From Desmodesmus armatus (Eukaryota; Chlorophyta; Chlorophyceae; Sphaeropleales; Scenedesmaceae), in assembly GCA_007449985.2 (NCBI GenBank), contig VIIQ02000031.1, forward strand, positions 496,001-560,000: a stretch of DNA of 64,000 nucleotides. The letters are read 5' to 3'. Each line of letters starts with the position of its first letter. Positions within the stretch are counted from its first letter, which is position 1. Below the pieces are notes generated by a model. The model saw only the letters and a program-made list of their open reading frames with translations, did not search any database and was not told the origin of the DNA. Shown here piece after piece: positions 11,774 through 22,756 of this stretch. The position numbers and the translations under genes are program-made.

Positions 11774-12985
11774 ACGTCTTGAACTGTATGTCTTTGACAG
11801 CATGTTCGCATGTGCATGATGTCTGCCTTGACCTGCAGCTTTAGAAGGTGCGCAACTGTTGATGGAGCTGCTGCAAAGATTCAAGTAGGCCGCAGCCTCA
11901 CAAGTCTCTCAGGAGTCCATGGGCTGTGTCAGAGTAACTACTGCAAGCACCGCACAACCAAGATGGCTATTTGGAGACGTGTACACCATAGTCTTGGTTT
12001 CAATCAGTTACATCATGAGTGACGCATGGTCCGAATCAATTCACATTCTCTCTGGCTTTGCAGCACTGGTGGCACAAGGCCAGTGCTTTCCAAAGCCTAT
12101 ATACTGCTGTACACATAATCAACACGCTGCAGTCACTACTGACTTGATCAATCAACAAACCCATGGGCCCACAGTCATTCAGCACATACCCAGACACTAA
12201 ACTATTTCACAGCAGAATCAGGCACCCAACCTTCGGAAGACCCAACGCCGAGAACCATCAATGTGACAGGCTAAACAAGACACAGGCATGTACAGGAGGC
12301 ATCAAACACACACGAACCTGCAAGCACTACAAGCTGCTGCACACTATCCAAACTGCACACTGTGGCTGGCAGCCATCTATTGCTGCACGGCCACCTAAAA
12401 CAGCAGTCAATCAAGCTCAAGCAAGTCGGTCCAGCCCAAACTAGTCACTCCTACTCAGCGCAGTCGATCCCAGCTCAACTCAGTCAGCCGCCTGTCCGTC
12501 CTGCAACACGGTCAATTCCAAGCTCAACCTAGGCGATCAGCTCAATGCAGTCGGCCAAAGCCCACCGCAGTCAGTCAGCACAGTAAAACACTCATGGTAC
12601 ACTCTACACACCAGCAGGCACGTGACCAACAGCAAGCCATCGCATGCTGCTGTGAACACCACAACACGCATTGCATGCCCACCACATACAGACAGCAGAT
12701 ATAGACAGTCACTGCTACAAGAAACAAGAACAAGCTGACGGTACTGAAGTTGTGGGGGAAATCACAAGCAGACGGCGGCACAATCAAATAGACTATCCAG
12801 AAAAGGTCCCTGCCAAAACCGCTGCTGGCACCACTGGGTGCCCTCAGGTGTAACAAAGCCACAATCTGTACAGTGCACATGTGCACAAAGCACTCATTGG
12901 AGATACTCACAACACACCGGAACAACCACAACCTGAAAGCGAAGGGAGAAAAGGTATAACTTGCATGGCGTGTGTGCCGTAACTT
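11774..12985. other. Convergent 3' spacer
   Basis: This is the region between the 3' ends of GPKOW (plus) and an unrecognised membrane protein (minus). It is AT-richer than the exons. Between about 12360 and 12590 it is made of loosely repeated CAGTC and AGCTCAA words, suggesting old tandem duplication. I found no gene or RNA here. Confidence 0.4.
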
Positions 12986-14867
12986 TCAGCCCTGAATGCC
13001 GTAAGCAGCCACCACCTGCATGTCACCAAAGGTCACCAGCTTGCCCTCTGTTGGCCAGCTGCTGGGGGTGGTTGCGTAGATGCGCAGCGCCTTCCACTGC
13101 TGCTTGAAGATGTCAGCCATGCTGGACACCTCCACACGGGGCAGGCCGCTGTCGTCAGCAGCACTGGCGGGCAGGAAGTCATTCTGCACCTGCCCCTGCA
13201 CCTTGGCCAGGCGCTCAGCGTTGCCTGCGTGGCACCAGTAGCCGCCAGGTGCCAGGGCCAGGTCGCTGCTGCTGTAGATGAGGCCTTCGGGCTGCTTGCG
13301 GTGCTCCTCTGGGGCCAGGCGCAGGCAAACTGCAGCCAGCGCCACGCGCTTGTTTGGAGACACCAGCATGGCCACCTGCTCAGCAGCGTGGGCCTCACCG
13401 CCAGGGGCACTGCTGGCACAGCTGGGAACAGCAACAGACTTGACCTGCATGGGGACTGCCTGCTCTGCCTGCTCTGGTGCCACAGCCGCCTCCACTGCCA
13501 CTGCAGCAGCGGGGGTGCTGGGTGCTGCCTCTGCTGAGCCCTGGGACACTGTGGTGCTGCTGCTGGTCCTGTCAACCTTCACACCCCAGCCTGCGGGCAG
13601 CTGAATCACTGCCTTCCTCACACCCCAGCCTGTGGGCAGCTGCACCACTGCAGCTGTCTTGCTGACACAGGGTGCACCCCAGCCTGCTGGCAGCTTGCTC
13701 AGCCACACGGGGCCCTCACCTCCCTCAGCCTTGAAGGGGGTGTCAATCTCAGCAGAGAAGGTGAACAGGGGGTTGCTGACAGGGCTGCACTTGGTGGCAG
13801 GGCTGGCAGCAGCAGGCACCAGGGGCAGGGGAGCGATGCTGCTGGGCTTGGTTGCTGGACTGGCATGGCTCTTCAGGGCCTCACTCAGCTGCAGCAGTGG
13901 GGGGATGAGTGACAACAACAGCAGCAGGAGCAGGTTGAAGACATGGTACAATGTGAACATACCAATGTCACCCTGAGGACGTGCTGTCCATATCACTATA
14001 GGCTGGTTTACTATTAGCTCTAGGGCTAATTACTCAGTTACTCAGCTACTCAAGCGCCTGAGTGCACCAGGGTAATGCAACACCTGTGAAATCAACTGTA
14101 CTGCATCGTTCAGCTGCCAATGTTACACCTGCTCAGGGAAACGCATTGCAGCTTTGTAAGCCCAGTTGCTGCAGCATCTGATGGTGGCAAATGTCAACTA
14201 ATTGTAGCATTCCTGTCGGGCTGCGCACCCACCTTGCTCATTGTGTAGGCAGTGATGGCCCTTGTCATTGCAGGTGCTAGCCATGATGCCACAGCAGACC
14301 CCAAAACCAGCACTCCACCCCAGCCGATGGGTCCTGCACGAGATGAAAGCAGCGGCAAGCACAGCAGGACAGTCAGCATCTGGTCAGGTGTGCCATTCCT
14401 GCACCTTGAATCAGAGGACAGCAACAGCAGCAGCAACTGTCACAGGCTGGTGTATACTGAATCACTTGCACAGCAGCTCAAACTGCACCAAAGGCGATAA
14501 AACCTTGTGTAAAGCGTGTCAGACAAGAAGAGCAGATGGCTGAGGCTCACTGCCATGCAAACTCACCAGCCTGGGCAAATGCAGTGGCAGTCGACAGCAC
14601 CGCCAGCACAGGGTACATCTGCGTGTGCTTGACGTCGACTGTGAGCTTTCTCGTGGCCGCCTTAGTGTTGATGCTGACTGCTGCTGGCACGGCGGTCTTG
14701 ACCATCTCGGTGTTGGTGATGGCTGCTGCTGGCTGGGCGGGAACCTTGTAGCTTGCGTTGGGGGCAACGTTGGCAGTGCTTGGCGCCTCTGATGTCTTGA
14801 AGTATACTTGGGTACGTGTTTGTGGACAATCATACGCTTCTGCTGCGCTGCTGGGCGGCAGTGCTGC
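12986..14867 (-). CDS. Membrane protein with LPxGWG repeats, unrecognised (5' end unresolved)
   Basis: Three exons join cleanly on the minus strand: an exon ending at 14567, 14333..14233, and 13972..12986 (stop TGA). The upstream exon is open only back to an in-frame TAA at 14868-14870 and has no Met, so its acceptor and the true start lie in a further exon I could not place; 14867 is an upper bound. Visible: a hydrophilic Ala/Thr-rich lead, a hydrophobic stretch PVLAVLSTATAFAQAG running into GWGGVLVLGSAVASWLAPAM, then a strongly hydrophobic segment around LLLLLLLSLIPPLLQL, so probably two or three membrane passes. Next come three copies of L-P-x-G-W-G within about 35 residues, a Pro/Ala-rich linker, and a C-terminal soluble domain ending VTFGDMQVVAAYGIQG. 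No family is recognised and no function is proposed. The lead before the hydrophobic stretch could be a plastid leader, but that is a guess. Confidence 0.55.
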
Positions 14868-15817
14868 TTAGCGTTGCTTGTAGGGCTGCATACGCGCATA
14901 CTGCTTGACCTGGATATCATTGTTTACTGTTCTGACAAACGTACGTTGGCGAGTAAACGCTTTGCCCTGTGTGCAGGAGCACCGCAGGTCGATTTTGGCT
15001 GGTAGCTGGTGAGTGCTGCTGCTGAGGTTGCTGTGAACCAGAGAAGCAGGCTTGATGGATGGTAGTAGAATGCTGGAGCTTTTCCTCCCCTCTGGACGTG
15101 CGGACCTCAGCGCAAAACCGTTGTGACAGCTTCCAGCTCCTGCCAGTTGCAGCTGCTGCTGTCTTGAGTAACCACCGGCTTTGGGGAATTGGTTGCTCTG
15201 TCACAAAAAAAACTTATGAACGTATCGCTGTGAACCAGTCTGGCACCTTGAGGGCATGGTGTTGCAACTTTCACCTTGACTTGGAAAGTCAACGTTTACA
15301 ATTCCTTGTGAAGGGACCGGCAAGGCTTTGTTACTTGATGTATACGTGGTTCCACAACTGCAAGCAACACTCTCTGCATCAGCAAGCATTGGCTCAGGTC
15401 AACCACCCACCACCAGGCTGGATGGGTGCAATGCCAAATTCCGTGCGTTCAATGTTCTTGCAGACCTTGCATGATGCATGTACTCATTGTCAGGCAGAGG
15501 CAGCACCTAGCTGGTTGTCTGGCCTCAGCCTCAACGGGAGGGGGGTTGCAAAACAAACTTTACACACACCTCCACCTGTCGGACTGACCGGCCTGTTTGA
15601 CCCGATCAACTGGTTGCGCTGGCATCGCACTGACAGGCGCATTGTGTTCTGTTGTCAGATAACCAGTGTGCGTGCGTCGGCCCCATGCACTGTGGATCAA
15701 GTTGACAGTGTGTGTTGGGGTGATCACCGTCAGTTCTGGTTGAGAGCAGATTGATAGCAGCAAAACATAGCACCCCCTGAATTGTACCTGAACTTATCTT
15801 TGTCTTTCTATGCATCT
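14868..15817. other. Divergent 5' region, possible hidden first exon
   Basis: This lies between the minus-strand LPxGWG gene and the plus-strand acetyltransferase, so it should hold both promoters and the unresolved first exon of the former. A 231-codon plus-strand open frame (15059-15754) has no domain or splice support and is not called a gene. Confidence 0.4.
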
Positions 15818-18093
15818 ATGACCCAGACAACTGTGAGCAGCACCACCTATCTCAACCCTAGCAGACCATCAGCAGTGTGCAGAGCAGTGAGAGCACCCGC
15901 TGCTCCACGCAGGTATCTGACGCTGCCTAATGTCACATACAGGTATGTTGGTTGGAATTCTATCTAGGCCTTGTATCAAATCTGTTGCCACATCCTGACA
16001 ATGGCATGTGCTTGGGGCACTGCAGCAACGCACGGGAGGACGTCAATCTGCTGCAGCTGCAGCAGCTGTACAGTAAGGTCAGCAAGCACCGCAGCTTGTC
16101 TACTGGATCAGCTACACAAGTGTCATATTTTCAGCACTGGGAGCAGTTGTCAGGTGAGGTGAACTAGGGAACTCCTGTGAAGGCTTTCCTGGCAGGACAA
16201 TGTTGACAGGCAGGGTGCTGATAGTGGGGAGGGGGAGGGGGAAGGGGGGGGGGGGCAATTCAGCTGTCAGTGATCAGCACTACAGGAAAGAGAAGGCAAA
16301 TGCGTATTGCTTACGCATTTTGGGCTGCACAGCGCCCCTCCCCTGCTTGTACTATGACTGATGCCCAACAGTGTGTAGGTAGGCAAGCCAGCAAACCACT
16401 TGTCAGGCCACTTGTGGCAAGCTGTGCATCCTGGCCTCAAGCTACAGCTGCAGCATACTATACACATCCCGTACAGTCAGCCTGCCTGGTGAACCTGTTG
16501 AGGGGCTGCAACGGCCGTTGTTGCGAATCCCATCAAGTTTCTTGCCGCCGCTGCCCACTGCTGCAGATGAAGAGGCTCAGCAGAAGCTGCAGCTGCTGCT
16601 GCAGAAGAGCATAGCAGTCGTGGCAGCCTTTGTGCGCGACCGCAACCTGTACAGTATGGACGAGTCTGATGATGAAGAGGAGCAGGGCAGCAGCAGCAGC
16701 GAATCAGCCACCACCTCTGCAAGCAGCCTCAGCCTCAGCTGGAGCAGCCAAGGCAGCAGCAGCAGTGCGGCAGGTGCGTGCATGACACATATAGAAAATG
16801 GTGCAGCAGAGCAGCGTGCAGCTGATCTTGTTGCACCAGGACCTGTTGCACTGGCACTGCAGGGCGTAACATGTACCCATGTGCGGGGAGAGGGTGCAAG
16901 CTGCTGCACACACAATGCATGGGGCAGCTTGTGTTGCAAGTAAACTTCATTGTTCATCAGCCGCAACACTCCTGCAGCCACAGGGCTGTTAATCAAACAG
17001 GAGTCCTGCAGTATGCAGTGAATGGACCAGCATGTGGGCGGGGGAAGGGGCAGAGCACGCAGCCAGCACGTCAGCAGCGGTTGCATTGAGTCATGCCAGC
17101 TGTGTCATGCAATGATTCTCCACCAGAGTGCAAATTTATCAACTGCCGCTGCTGGCATATGGCAGAGAGCCACAGCTGAGCTTGGGTCATGCGCAGCTTC
17201 TCGACCTTACGGACGTAGACCGCACACACACGCACCTGTTTTGTGATGTTTCCTGCATCGACTCCTGCATATGAGGGCAGGCACCTGGGGGCCCTTTGCC
17301 TGGCGCCAGCGACTGCCTAGGCGGCTGGTGGGCTTTGTGAGGGCATCAGGAGACGATGCACTGGTGAGGCCACAGCGCGCACAGCACAGCACAGCACACC
17401 CTCTGAATTCACATGCTTTTGCAGCCTCTGTGCTGTTTTTGCTCCATGTGTGGGCTCGTGGTCAATGTACTGTCATATGGCAGCGCGATCCATCGCAGCA
17501 GCACAAGTGCAGCTGTTACTCAGAGCTTCTGGAGCAAGATTGCAGAGGGCCGCAGTTGGCCAGCACAGCAGCTGTACGGCAGCAGTTGCACAGTTCTGGG
17601 GGGGCGCAATCACTGCGCCTTGGGGGCGTAGATTAGAGGGAGGGACTTTGCTGACAAGGAGGGAGTGCTGTTCATACGTGACGGCGCTACACAAGGCTGA
17701 TGCCATATAGCACAGATGTTCACAATTGCACGCCACTTGACTCTGCTGCTGGCCCTGGTTGTCCCTGTTGCGTGCTGGCTGTGGGGTTTGCAGGTGGCCA
17801 CAGTGCACGATTTGATCATCCACCCAGACCTGCAGGGCTTTGGACTGGGCAGCTCAATGCTGAAGCGGATTGTGGCACAGATATCAGACAGGGGTATCTA
17901 TGACGTGGGCACAGTCACCCCCAGCCAGCTACAGCCGTTCTTCCGCAGCTGCAGCTTTGACTTGGACAGGGAGGACAGCGTCCCCATGGCACTACGGCAT
18001 GGCAGCAGCAAGCTGGTTGATGTGGAGCAGATCAACCAGCCTCTGCAGTCCAATGAGAAGCTGGCTCAGCTGCTGCAGCAAGCAACACTGTAA
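15818..18093 (+). CDS. Plastid GNAT-family N-acetyltransferase
   Basis: A GCN5-related acetyltransferase of the plant plastid NSI/SNAT-like group, which move acetyl from acetyl-CoA to protein or small amines. Six exons: 15818..15942, 16026..16077, 16135..16153, 16567..16773, 17281..17363, 17794..18093; all phases agree, 261 residues. The N-terminus MTQTTVSSTTYLNPSRPSAV followed by CRAVRAPAAPRR looks like a plastid transit peptide. Then come VNLLQLQQLYSK (family helix 1), a Ser-rich acidic insert starting MDESDDEEE, RLPRRLVGFVRASGDDAL, and the core VHDLIIHPDLQGFGLGSSML with the acetyl-CoA-binding QGFGLG at about 176-181, then RGIYDVG and FFRSCSF. Exon 3 is a 19-nt microexon; the alternative is read-through of the short intron before it, which is also open. 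The poly-Ser/acidic insert is unusual. The exact substrate cannot be told from sequence. Confidence 0.85.
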
Positions 18094-18569
18094 CCTCATG
18101 CCCTGTCTGGATGCGTCACTTGGCTGCACCTGGAGGGGGTGGGACGGGACGGGGGAGGGGGGGGGGGGGGGGGGCTTGGGTGGTTGCAGCAAACCCATCA
18201 AGTGGACCCCAACTGAAGCTTGATGGCACGGACAGACCACCCCCACAAGGAACAGGCACAGGGCAACGAGAATGAAAGAATCAAGCTTGATCATCAACCA
18301 AACAACATTTGACTCGGGGACAGACTCCTAGAGGGGAAGCTCATTTCCCAACAAAAGTGCCTAATGGCCTTTGCAAGCACTCCAAGTTACTGCAAACGAA
18401 GCAACGCCGCCTGGACTTCCTCTCGCTGACTAATTTCAGCCCGCTGCCCAGTCCCTTCATCGCTCTGCCCTACGTGTGGACCTTAGTTTGGCTAGTCTGA
18501 AGTTTCCGGTTGACTCGGACAGGACAAACGTCGATGTAGGAAACCGAAGTCACAACTTTCTGCAGCACC
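18094..18569 (+). other. Spacer with an 18-G run
   Basis: This is the 3' UTR of the acetyltransferase and the 5' region of the kinase. A run of 18 consecutive G bases (18157-18174), preceded by more G tracts, lies about 60 bp after the stop; it could form a G-quadruplex in RNA and is error-prone to sequence. Confidence 0.55.
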
Positions 18570-21500
18570 ATGGGCAATGCTTGCAGCTGCCTGACGGGGC
18601 TCGACCAACATGACCATCACGCCGTTCGCTATGGGGATGTGCCGAAGTACGCTGCTCCCTGTGAGCGGCTGCAGCAGGTGCCGGTCAGCATGTCAGCATT
18701 GGAGCAGAAGAACTCTGGCTCTCCTCGCAAAGGACGTGAGGCTCCCTCTTTAGCAATTGACCACCCAGATACTCAGCAGCTTGATGAGCAGGGCGCCCAG
18801 CAGTGGCACAGCCCTACTGCAGCAGAGCGACAGCAGCAGCACCAACAATACCAGGGGGTGCTGGGGCAGGTGCTGGGGACGATGCAGCAGCCCAGCAGCA
18901 GGAAGAGGAGCTGGAGCTGCCCGTGGTGCCATTCAGCTGGACCAAGGGCGACCTCATCGGCATTGGGGCCTTTGGCAGGGTGTACACCGCCCTCAACAAT
19001 GAGACTGGGGAGCTCGTGGCAGTAAAGCAGGTGTCCTTTGCAAAGGATGAGGCGCTGCAGGGGCGTGTGTCAGAGCACATAAAAGCCCTGGAGGCAGAGG
19101 TAGACGTGCTGAGGACCCTGAAGCACGAGAACATTGTCAGATACCTGGGCACTGAGCGCACAGGGGATGCCCTGCACATCTTCCTGGAGTATGTGCCAGG
19201 GGGCTCCATCGCATCCCTGCTGACCCGCTTTGGAGCCTTTTCTGAGTCTGTCATCAGGAACTACACATCACAGCTGCTCAGGGGCCTGGAGTACCTGCAT
19301 GCAAAAGGCATCATGCACAGGTGGGTGGCAGGGGCGGCAGGTGTGCGGGGGGACTGCAGCATGTGGCTGCAACATTTGACTGCAGCAGAGCCTTGTCACC
19401 CAGGCGCTCACACCTACTAGCGACTGGCACCAGCAGCAGCAGCAGCAGTTGGCGGCGGCCTTGTACCAAAGGCGTGATGCTCGGTTGTTGCCTCACAAGC
19501 AGCTGTATGCGCACTGCGAACACATCTAATATGGACAGCATGTAGGGTCTGCTGCGCTTTTGTCCGTCACGGAGGGTTTCACGTCAACGCCTGCTTGAAG
19601 CCGTCTACGGTCTTGCCTGTCCTGTCCCCAGTGCTGACGTCCTGGTGTGCTGATGTGCTGGTGTGCTGTCTCCTGCAGGGACATCAAGGGGGCCAACATC
19701 CTGGTAGACAAGCACGGCACAGTCAAGCTGGCGGACTTTGGGGCCTCAAAGAAGATAGAGGACCTGGCAACAGTGGGATCAGGTGGGAGCACAAGCTTTG
19801 TACAGAGCAGCTGCATGTCCTGCCTGCACAAGCAGCAGTGGTCTGGGGTGGGTGGGCAGGATGGGTGCGCGTGTGGGCGAATTGCATAAGGATGGGGCTC
19901 TCTGGTGGTGCGGTGGCAGCAAACATTCAGACCAGCACTCCACTTGGTTACTCTAGTGCACAAAGCTGTGCTGACAGCAATAGCGTGCGCGTTGCTAGTT
20001 GTATTGGTTGTTCACTCAACCGCCAACCTGCATGGGTCAGTATGCATACACCAGCTTGTGGTTTGACTTGTTGATGACTTTCAGCCCAGTGAAGCAACAG
20101 TCCAGCCAGGGCAGCACACCCCCTGCTTCCCCCCACTTGCCCATACCCTGGCATCATGTTGTGCCAACTTTTCACCACTTGCCATGCGTGCTGCACTGTG
20201 TTTCCCAGGCGCCACCTCCATCCGGGGCACGCCCTACTGGATGGCCCCAGAGGTGATAAAGCAGACAGGCCACGGCAGGCCGGCAGACATCTGGTCCCTG
20301 GCCTGCACGGTCATTGAGATGGCCACTGGCAAGCCCCCTTGGAGCAACCTGTACTCTCAGCCGGTGTCGGCCATGTTCCACATCGCCTCCTCAAAGGACC
20401 CTCCAAAGCTGCCAGACCACCTGTCCCCTGAGGCCAAGGACTTCCTCATGCTCTGCTTCAACAGGTCAGTGAGTGAGGTGACGTTGAGCGGTGTGGCAGC
20501 TGTCGACAGGAATCATACACTGCTGAGAGCATGCGGATATTGGCGAGCAGCCTGCTGTCATTGCGAATGTGGTGAGGTGGTGTGCATGGTGCGCTCTGTA
20601 TGCACTGCTACCAGCTCCCAACACTTGGGCTTGCAGAGCGACCAGATTTGCCCCGGGGGCGCCTTGGCAGTTGATGGCTGACTTCAGCGTGCTACTTGTA
20701 TGTGGCTCATGGAGTGTGCTCGTCTGCTCACAAGCTCCCTCTTGCTGCCCTGCTGCTGTGGCCATCCTTGCTGCTGCCTGCTGCTGCAGGGTGGCCCGTG
20801 ACCGCGCCAATGCCACACGCCTGCTGAAGCACCCCTTTGTCACCAGGGGACAGCTGCCGTCGCCACAGCCCTTCCCAGGCTCATCGCCCAGCAACGCAGC
20901 CAACAGCAACGGCAGCCCGGCAGGGCAACGCAGCGGCGGCCAACAGACCCGCCTCAACGGCGGCAACCAGCAGCAGCCCAACAGGGGTCAGGCAGGCGAC
21001 GGCCGACAGGCCCATACCCCACCAGGCGCGCGGCACAGCACGGGGATGCAGCCGGCGTTTGCGAACGGCGGCAGCGGGCTGCGGCCGTCAGCTGGGGCAG
21101 CGCTGGCAGCAGGCAACCAGGCCAGGTGCAGCCCGCCAGCACATGCGCAGCACGGCAGCCCGCGGCGGCAGCAGCAGCAGCAGGCCTTTGCTGACATCAA
21201 CTCCTCGCCGGCAGGGGCAAACGGCGGGGCGCTGTCGCAGCGGGGTGACGCGTCTGCGGTTGTGACAGCCACGCGCCAGCAGCAGCAGCAGCAGCCAGGA
21301 AAGCAGCAGCAGGAGGAGGGACCCCTGCAGAAGCAGCAGCAGCAGCTCCAGCAGCAGGGACGGCAGTCACCCCGGCATTTTGATCAGCAGCAGCAGCAGC
21401 AGCAACAGCAGCGCCCATCGCAGCAGCAACTACAGCAGCAGGCGCAGGGGCAGCAGCAGGGCCGACGCAGCATCACGCCACGCTCGGCAGCGGAGGCAGC

Positions 21501-22756
21501 AGCAGTGGGGGGTGGGGGCGGCGACCCTCACTGTATGACCCTGGTGGACTGGAACCCCATGATGGAGCCCTCCTGGGCGCCTGGGGCCTACCAGGTGCCG
21601 GGCCCAGCAGCGACAGCAGCACCTACTGCAGGCAGGCGGGACAAGGCAGCAGGCGGCGAGCTGCAGTACGCACCAGGTCAGTTGTGTTGAGGAGGGTTGG
21701 GCACTCTGTAGTGGGGCAACGGCTGCGTGGGCAGATAAGCGAACAGCTGCGAGATGAACGGACAGAGCACTGAGGGGTGGGATTGCACTAGGCTTATTCT
21801 TTCAGAGGCATGACGCGGGAAGTGCGCGCAATGGTAGCACCATGCCCATCACGTTGTGTGTGTGTGTGGGACCTGTGCTGAGCCCTGCAAGTGTGCTGAT
21901 CATAACAGGTTTGCCTTGCTTGTGTGTCTGTGTGTTTTGCAATGTCTGCACAGGGCGTGGCAGTGGCAATGGCAGCCGCCCTGCTCCACAGGCAGGCTCC
22001 TCAGCAGCAGACGGCACTGAGGCCCAGACACCCAGCAGGCCCCAGGGCGCACAGGGTGGCGCAGGCAACAGCAGCAGCATGGCGGCATTGAAACGTGGCA
22101 GCGGGACGCCAGGCGCGCCAAGCAGCAGCATCCTGTCAGCAGCACCAGGCAGCAGCACCCGCAGCAATGGGGGCATTGGCAGCAGGAAGATGGAGGGCAA
22201 CGGGCCACTGGCATCTGGCCCCGTTGGCAGAGCTAGCCGCGAGAATGGCTTTGGTCTGGGGCCCGGCGCGGCGGCAGCAGCAGCTGCGGCTGGCAGCAAT
22301 GCAGGCCGCCTGGGCAGCAACAGGGCCTGGGGTACAGGGATGACGGCAGCAGGGGCGGCCACACCAGGCTGTGGCGGCAGCCAACTGGCAGCAGCAGGCT
22401 CGGCGTCTGGAGGCTCGCCCAGCCTGTCTCTCTCAGCAACCTCCTGCTCAGGGTGTGATGTGGACGGGTGTGAGGAAGGCACAGGGGTGGTGCGGGCCAA
22501 CAGCAGCAGCACAGGCACGGGGTCCGGTCTCCTCCGGCAGCAGGCAGAGGGGCAGCGCCTGAGCAGTAGCGGCAGCTACGGGCGCGGAGGTTCACAGCCG
22601 GGCGTTGCAGAGTCTGCGCTGGCTCAGCTGAGCAGCAAGCATGCCCAGTGGGAGCAGGAGCTCTTTGAGGAGCTGGCCAGGCAGCGGGAGGAGCACAGGG
22701 CCAGCAGGGCGGCAGGTGCTGGCGCAACCAAGCGCGCAATGGTGCAGCAGCAGTAG
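18570..22756 (+). CDS. STE11/ANP-like MAPKKK with N-myristoylation start
   Basis: A serine/threonine MAP kinase kinase kinase related to plant ANP/NPK1 (STE11 group). Model: 18570..18735, 18801..19320, 19679..19782, 20209..20464, 20790..21676, 21954..22756; 911 residues. The N-terminus MGNACSC has Gly2 and Cys5/Cys7, a classic myristoyl plus palmitoyl membrane anchor. Kinase landmarks: P-loop GIGAFGRVY (about 109), ATP lysine in VAVKQ (131), HRDIKGAN (229-235), DFG (248-250), activation loop with GTPYWMAPE (270-278), and RLLKHPF at the domain end, so all catalytic residues are present. The C-terminal 500 residues are Gln/Ala/Ser/Gly low complexity with several CAG-coded poly-Q runs, then a short charged helix at the end. 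The first intron (65 bp) is inferred from the need to change frame between the anchor and the kinase; if wrong, the MGNACSC start belongs to another frame. The other junctions are secure. Confidence 0.88.

Noticed and set aside
10940..11884. 314-codon minus-strand open frame
   Set aside because: Antisense of the low-complexity GPKOW exon; no domain, and the composition is explained by the sense RD/RE codons.
15059..15754. 231-codon plus-strand frame
   Set aside because: No recognisable domain, no splice support, and it lies in a divergent promoter region; kept only as a remark.
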